Assembly: GCA_030549495.1 (NCBI GenBank) | Contig: JAUIRK010000903.1 | Span: 806,001-870,000, forward strand | DNA length: 64,000 bases | Source: Nectonema munidae | Taxonomy: Eukaryota; Nematomorpha; Nectonematoida; Nectonematidae | Direction of reading: 5' to 3' | Shown: piece after piece, positions 58,989 through 64,000 of the stretch | Layout of the letters: each line of letters begins with the position of its first letter | Position numbering within the stretch: position 1 is the first letter of the stretch | Notes under the pieces: generated by a model | What the model saw: only the letters and a program-made list of their open reading frames with translations | Database searches by the model: none | Told to the model about the DNA's origin: nothing | Program-made: the position numbers and the translations under genes

Positions 58989-60650
58989 CAGTAGAACTTG
59001 AGACTTACGACCAAGTCAATTGCCAATTTATTTTGGTCGTAAGTCAAAATAAAATCTATTTAAACTTTACAAAAAACAATAACAAAAGATGTTTTTTATT
59101 TACTAAAAAACGATCTAAAGTAGTTTGCTTTAAGTCAATTAATTTTTTCTTTTCAATCAATTCTTTGCCTTTGTAATATTGAACAAATCGGAGGAATTCC
59201 TTTGAAGAGCAAAATTTTTAAGAACTTCAAGAGAATTCAAAGCATCTAAAGTAACTTTGACAACTTCCTCGTTTTCACTTTCTTGGTGTTGATTTTTTTT
59301 TATCTTTTTCTTTTGTCTCTTCTGTAACATTTATTGTACTATTACAAGATTCAATGTTATCACATCCAACATAATCATCCCATGAAATCTCTCCCATTAA
59401 CAAACCTTCTATGTTATTATCAAAATTTTGTATAAATTCACGTTCATTCTCGTTTATGGCTTTTTCGTTTAAATCTTCAATGAACCCGCATTTAATAAAA
59501 CACTTTTTGCTAAATTGATTTTCAGGATGAAATAATCCTTTATTCCTCTAAATGCTATCAAATATAGAATTTTTTGAAAGATCTGAAACATTAAACATCT
59601 TTCATATGTAAGAGTGAATGATGAAGCAGTTTTTTTCTGTAAAATGATTAAAAAATTTTGATGATTCCGGCATCACACGGTTGCAGTTTAGATGTATTTG
59701 GCGGTAAAAAACAAGTTTATCTGGAGGATGAGCTGCGCAATTATCAAATATTTTTCTATTCTCATTGTTATTCAATATATGCAACAATCAACTAGAGTTT
59801 TTGATTTTCCAATAACCAAAGGTTTAAATTTTTTCCTTTGCTGAACATGCTAACATTAAAGTTAAACACTCTTTAGAATTTTTCCCCGATTTGCATTGAT
59901 CTCCTTTAATCACATAACTTTTTTTCGGAAAAAAAAGACTTGTTTCGTCTGCATTAAATATGTTTTTTTGTGATAATCTATTACAGGAATTCTTTTAAAC
60001 CACTCATTCACAATATCTTCATCTACATGAGCTGATTCGCCAGAGCGTATATAGGATTTAACGTTATGTCGCATCAGAAATGATTTTAACTAACCATTGG
60101 ATTCGGAAAAAGTAGATTCATTTAATCTTGACGCTAAAGATAGAGCTTCTTCTTGTATTAAAGGTCCAGTAATAGGAATATTTTTGGCTCACAAAACCAC
60201 TCCCACATTTCTTGATCATTTTTTTCATGTCATTTTTCTAGATTTGAAAAATTTAGATTCTGCACGGTTCTTCAGGTTCCCCATTTTTAATGTTTTCTTT
60301 ATCTTTAATAATTGATTGAAATTGTGTTTTACCAACATCAAATTCAAATGCTATTGTTCTAGAAGATAAACCCTCAATATTTTTTTGAATAACTTTAATT
60401 CTCTTGAAGAGTTAAAATGTTTCTTTTTTTAGTTTGTAAGCAAATTTTAAATAAAATTATTGTTTAAATTTCACACTATAACTTAAGTAAGTTTAGAATT
60501 GAAAATTTTAGAAAAGTGTGAATAAAAGATTGTTTGAATAAAGGATAAAAACTAAAGATAACTGGGGTGTTTATATAGAGTTTAAATAAAGGATAAAAAG
60601 CCAAAAATAACTGGGGTGTTTATATAGAAAAAGACGGCGACTTTGGACAT
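58989..60650 (-). mobile_element. Tigger/pogo element with broken transposase
   Basis: The left terminus cagtagaacttgagacttac followed by 'gaccaagtc', next to TA (58987-58988), is a typical Tigger end. Minus-strand remnants include a CENP-B-type helix-turn-helix region (GPLIQEEALSLASRLNESTF and SNGWLKSFLMRHNV, about 60080-60180), a segment around 59930 resembling the first catalytic region, and NCAAHPPDKLVF (about 59690-59740), like the 'DNAPAHP' second Asp region, here with Asp in 'FDNCAAHP'. Numerous frame breaks. The right end was not located. A ~44-base direct repeat with 'ataactggggtgtttatata' lies at 60530-60630. Confidence 0.75.
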
Positions 60651-61077
60651 CTATTCCAATGATCTAACCAACCTTACACACGGCCCTTAAACTCTGATAA
60701 AAAATAATACTGTGATTATAATTAAAAATATTGATACATTATTTACATTAAAAAATTTAAATAGTAAACCTAAATAATGAAAATTTGATTCAAAAAAAAT
60801 TTTTTTTTATATTAACTTTTCAGTTATAACGTTATTAAATTTACTGAGACCAACCTCAAATTAGTTTTTAAAATCAAATAAAAATAATTCTACATTAAAA
60901 TCACAAATAAAAAACAAGAAATATAATATTTTTTCAAACAATTAAGAGATTATAGCTTTAATTTTACACGTACACTTATACATATCATGTTGCTAATTAT
61001 AGTATTATGCAGTAACTCATTTTTTCACAGTTCAATTTTAAATAATTATAGGATATAGAAAAAATATGCTTATATTA

Positions 61078-61887
61078 CAGTAGAACCTCTCTGTGGTCTT
61101 CACTTACAGTAGCTGACTCTCCAGAAACTGTAAGAAATTTAATGTTGTATCTCGTAAGAAAAGATTTCAACCAGCCATTAGAAGCAGCAAAATTAAACTG
61201 ACCATGTTTTGATGATAGAGATAACGCTTCTTCTTGAATCAATGGTACGGTTACATGGATATTCCTACATTCGCTTAACAAAACCACTGGCCAATTTTCC
61301 TATCAATTTCCTCATATGTAATTTTTCTTGATTTAAAAAACCGCATCAAATGAGACCTCAATAGAGATATGGTCTTAATAGATAGAGGGTCTCTTGTAGA
61401 GAGATATTTTGGATAGAAAAAAGTAGTGCTTCAATTACAAAAAAATCATCCCAATTATTTATATTGTGATGATACAATTCTAGAAAGTATTGAAAAATTG
61501 AATCAAATTTAAATTAGTAAGATTTGTAATCAATGTCTGTTTGACTTTTTTGTGTTCCTTTTTTCTAAAGTACTTCAATAATGTTCAATAATAAATATTA
61601 ATTCCAGATGCTACAAACATCTTTTAATGTTACCTTTTAATTGAAGTCCTAATTTCATGGATAGTGTTGGGGTTGCACAAAATGCACGTTGTTCTCAAGG
61701 TAACAAGTGGTTGCTTTATAGATTGTAAAATTAGGTTTGGGAAGGTATGAAACCTAGAAAAATAGAACTCTCTTTAGATTGAATCAAAGATAAGTTAGAA
61801 GATAAACAAAAATTTGGGCCTGTAAAAAATGATCGCAATAGTGAGTTGCCCGCTTTACAGAGATGGTCGCTTAGAGGGAGTCCACTG
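61078..61887 (-). mobile_element. Deleted Tigger element with both ends
   Basis: Left end cagtagaacctctctgtggt and right end, inverted, cagtggactccctctaagcg, each next to TA (61076-61077 and 61888-61889), the pogo/Tigger target. Inside, the minus frame 61075-61287 reads ECRNIHVTVPLIQEEALSLS and SNGWLKSFLTRYNIKFLTVS then GESATV, the CENP-B-type DNA-binding half of a Tigger transposase. The DDE domain is deleted, so the 810-bp copy is non-autonomous. Confidence 0.85.
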
Positions 61888-62400
61888 TATTACTTTTGAC
61901 GTGTTAATAACTTTACTTTTTAATAAAAAGGAAAATCATCATATGAATATTTACAGTCACGATTAAAAACATTTAAATAAATTTACCTACGATAAGCACA
62001 ATAAAAAGACAACGAAATTATGAAGCCTGAGGGATATTCAAAAAATGCTTGTTAACTCACAGAACAACCAACGTAAGAAAGTATTACTGTTATTGTGTTA
62101 GAATGCATATAAACCACATGCTCACTTGTCACTTCCAAGAAGGGGATGCTGTGCGCACTGTAAATTTAGATGTCATGATTGCTATTGCTGCTGCTTGCTG
62201 TGTTATTTTGGTCGTTAAGTGCATACAGAAGTGGTCGTTGGTCGAGTTAAAGGGTGGTCTCTCAACACGATATACAGTAAAATCAGGATATATTGTATTT
62301 GCCCGGACCGCAAAAATTGTCCGATATATCCGATATAAAAATTAGTACAATTAATTTTTAAGATTAATTTTTTTTCTTTGCGGATGATTTAATGATTATT

Positions 62401-62795
62401 AGGGGTAACAATGATCCTTTCGCGGGTACCAATGATCTTTACGGGAGTACCAATGATCTTTTCGGGAGTACCAATGAACTTTTCGGGGGTACCAATGATG
62501 TTTAGGTGTGTACCAAAGATCTTTATGGGGGTACCAAGATGTTTACGGGGGTACTAATGATCTTTATGGGAGTACCAAAATGTTTAAGGGGGTATCTATG
62601 ATCTTTACGGGTTTCTTGAGGGGATCTATAATTCCGGTTCCAATGATCTTTAGAGTGTACCTAGAATCCTTTTACCAATGATCTTTGAGAAAACCTAGAA
62701 TCACAGTACCAATGATCTTTTAGAGGACCTAGAATCACAATACCAACGATGTTTTATGGGACCTAGAATCACTGGGTACCAATGATCTTCGAGAC
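62401..62795 (+). repeat. ~21-bp minisatellite, about 17 degenerate copies
   Basis: The unit 'gggggtaccaatgatcttta' recurs along about 395 bases. The first nine or ten copies are regular; later copies drift to 'tagaatcac-gtaccaatga' with a longer period. Frames across it are not coding. Confidence 0.9.
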
Positions 62796-62986
62796 AAAGA
62801 GGTTTATCCTCGTAATAATAATAATAATCATTAACACAGTTTTGTTCAAGAATATTCAAAATAGGCGCATAAAAAGCTATGTATAGTGGATGGTGATCTG
62901 TGCATTTAAGGCGTGCCATTTTTAGATGGGGTTCGGTATCATCTTCTAAGGTTATGTCTGTTTATATTTAGGCGTGTGTTGTATAG

Positions 62987-63197
62987 TATCATTGATTGGG
63001 GACATAGTTTATTATAGATGAGCTCGAATGCTAGATACTGCATTATTCTTCATTTTAACTACAAGTTTTTAATAGACAACAAAGGTATATCATTTGATTG
63101 GGGACATAGTTTATTATAGATGAGCTTGAATGCTAGATACTGCATTATTCTTCATTTTAACTACAAGTTTTTAATAGACAACAAAGGTATATCATTT
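62987..63197 (+). repeat. 101-bp tandem duplication
   Basis: Copies start at 62987 and 63088 with 'tatcattgattggggacata' and 'tatcatttgattggggacat'; they differ at only about two positions. A third start ('tatatcattt') follows at 63188. A very recent duplication. Confidence 0.92.
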
Positions 63198-63754
63198 GTC
63201 ATAGCTACAGACTGTGGTTTTATTGAAATAGTTTCTTGGAAGCGTTATTTAACAATGTAAAATTCACTTTTTACATTGTCTTCTATAGCCTTTCGTTCAA
63301 AATTGCCAATTTTTGAAATGAACTTGCTGATTCTTCTTAATTAAACCGGTGTTTTCAAAGCACTTTATCACTAGAGCCTTTCAAAAATTAATTTAAGAAA
63401 TTAAAAAAATTTACCTTAAAATAATTTTATCAAGTGCCCCTTTTTATTCATAAATCTCTGAACTATATAACAAGAAACCATGTAAAAATACTTTCTTCAT
63501 TGAAATCTCTCTCTTATGCCTGTATTTTTTTTTTCAGTTTTTGTAAAATTTATTTACAAATTTGAAATATACTTAACATTTTAAAAACGAAACTAAAATA
63601 ATCATTTTTGATCAAATGAAAAAACAAATGTTGTTCAAAGAGAACGATCATTGCTAGTGTATGGAAATTCTGGAATGTAGAAACAAACAAAATATCATCT
63701 CGAAATAAGTGTGTTTTCTTCTTCAGTTCCATTAATTGTGTTTTTCCTTTTCAG

Positions 63755-63877
63755 TAGAGAAGTATCATGAGATTGGTGGAAAACTTACACAAGTCACAAA
63801 AGCAATTCCAAAAGAAGATATGGCGAGATTCGGAAAAGAATCGCGATACTCTGATCGTGGACGCTATCCTCCCAGAG
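63755..63877 (+). CDS. hnRNP A/B-type RNA-binding protein, RRM2 end and start of tail
   Basis: After a split Leu codon the exon reads EKYHEIGGKLTQVTKAIPKE and then DMARFGKESRYSDRGRYPPR. The first part finishes RRM2 ('LQKYHxINGxxxEVxKAL' in hnRNP A/B). The second begins an Arg/Gly/Tyr-rich tail, as expected before the Gly-rich domain. Acceptor 'ccttttcag', donor G|gtttgt (phase 1). The remaining tail exons lie beyond the right edge of the window. Confidence 0.92.
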
Positions 63878-64000
63878 GTTTGTTAATACTATTTTTATAC
63901 TTGTCTTGCTTTCATATGTGCTGGTGTGTTCTTTCTTTCGATGCATTTATTTTACACTGGGTTACAAATTTTGATAAATTTTTGCTTCATTACAAATTTT
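63878..64000 (+). other. Start of the next hnRNP intron
   Basis: AT-rich sequence after the donor; no further exon before the window ends. Confidence 0.6.

Larger units (their letters stand above)
52433..63754 (+). other. 11.3-kb transposon-filled hnRNP intron
   Basis: Runs from 'gtgcgt' to 'tttttccttttcag'. It contains piggyBac B, a decayed hAT, repeat R1, two Tigger elements and two tandem-repeat blocks. All transposases inside read on the minus strand, antisense to the host gene. The stretches 52540-52980, 60660-61070, 61890-62400 and 63200-63750 hold nothing I recognise. Confidence 0.8.

Noticed and set aside
62049-62345. 98-codon plus frame with Cys-rich segment
   Set aside because: No family resemblance; the sequence contains Tigger-like end words and codes only by chance.
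62401-62795. CRISPR-like array
   Set aside because: Units are contiguous without spacers and the DNA is eukaryotic; it is a minisatellite.

Overview
The window is AT-rich eukaryotic DNA, very probably from an arthropod. I favour a crustacean such as a copepod, but that is an inference from the mix of repeats and the style of the host proteins; nothing in the sequence proves it. Host coding sequence is sparse (about 2.3 kb of 64 kb). Most of the rest that can be recognised is DNA-transposon debris: hAT, piggyBac, Merlin and Tigger/pogo elements, with many short non-autonomous copies (MITEs), a tRNA-related SINE, a LINE tail, a large foldback element and several tandem repeats. I saw no retrovirus, LTR element or Polinton, and no CRISPR array or functional tRNA or rRNA gene.

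Three host genes are supported. (1) A RYBP/YAF2-type Polycomb adaptor on the + strand, with exons 24409-24523, 28104-28838 and 29574-29694; its first exon was not found. (2) A soluble inorganic pyrophosphatase on the - strand, 37075-37947, uninterrupted, with a splice-acceptor-like site 10 nt before the start codon. (3) An hnRNP A/B-type protein with two RRMs on the + strand, with exons 50443-50709, 52228-52432 and 63755-63877. It continues past the right edge, and its second visible intron is 11.3 kb long and full of transposons. Exon phases agree in both spliced genes.

Layout. 1-3.2 kb: unassigned sequence with simple repeats. 3.3-6 kb: a hAT MITE, then a decayed hAT carrying a Merlin element with perfect 8-bp target duplications. 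6.5-8.1 kb: a broken copy of a repetitive protein family seen in arthropods and cnidarians. 9.7-20.5 kb: a series of MITEs and deleted hAT and Tigger copies, several with identifiable target duplications. 24.4-29.7 kb: RYBP gene. 30.0-33.5 kb: a broken piggyBac with a hAT MITE inserted in it. 34.7-36 kb: a decayed hAT. 37-38 kb: pyrophosphatase. 39.0-40.7 kb: a 1.7-kb foldback element built of tandem subunits, followed by a 2.6-kb block of direct repeats and a long ATT microsatellite. 44-49.8 kb: LINE tail and faint transposase relics. 50.4-63.9 kb: hnRNP gene, whose large intron holds a nearly complete piggyBac, a hAT, two Tiggers and two tandem-repeat blocks.

The three host genes are not an operon and do not share a pathway: one acts in Polycomb repression, one in pyrophosphate hydrolysis, one in RNA binding. 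The most unusual structures are the foldback element, the matching mini-intron in two diverged piggyBac transposases, the Merlin/MITE pair with matching ends, and a SINE-like core found in or beside all three host genes. All calls come from reading the sequence; no database search was possible.
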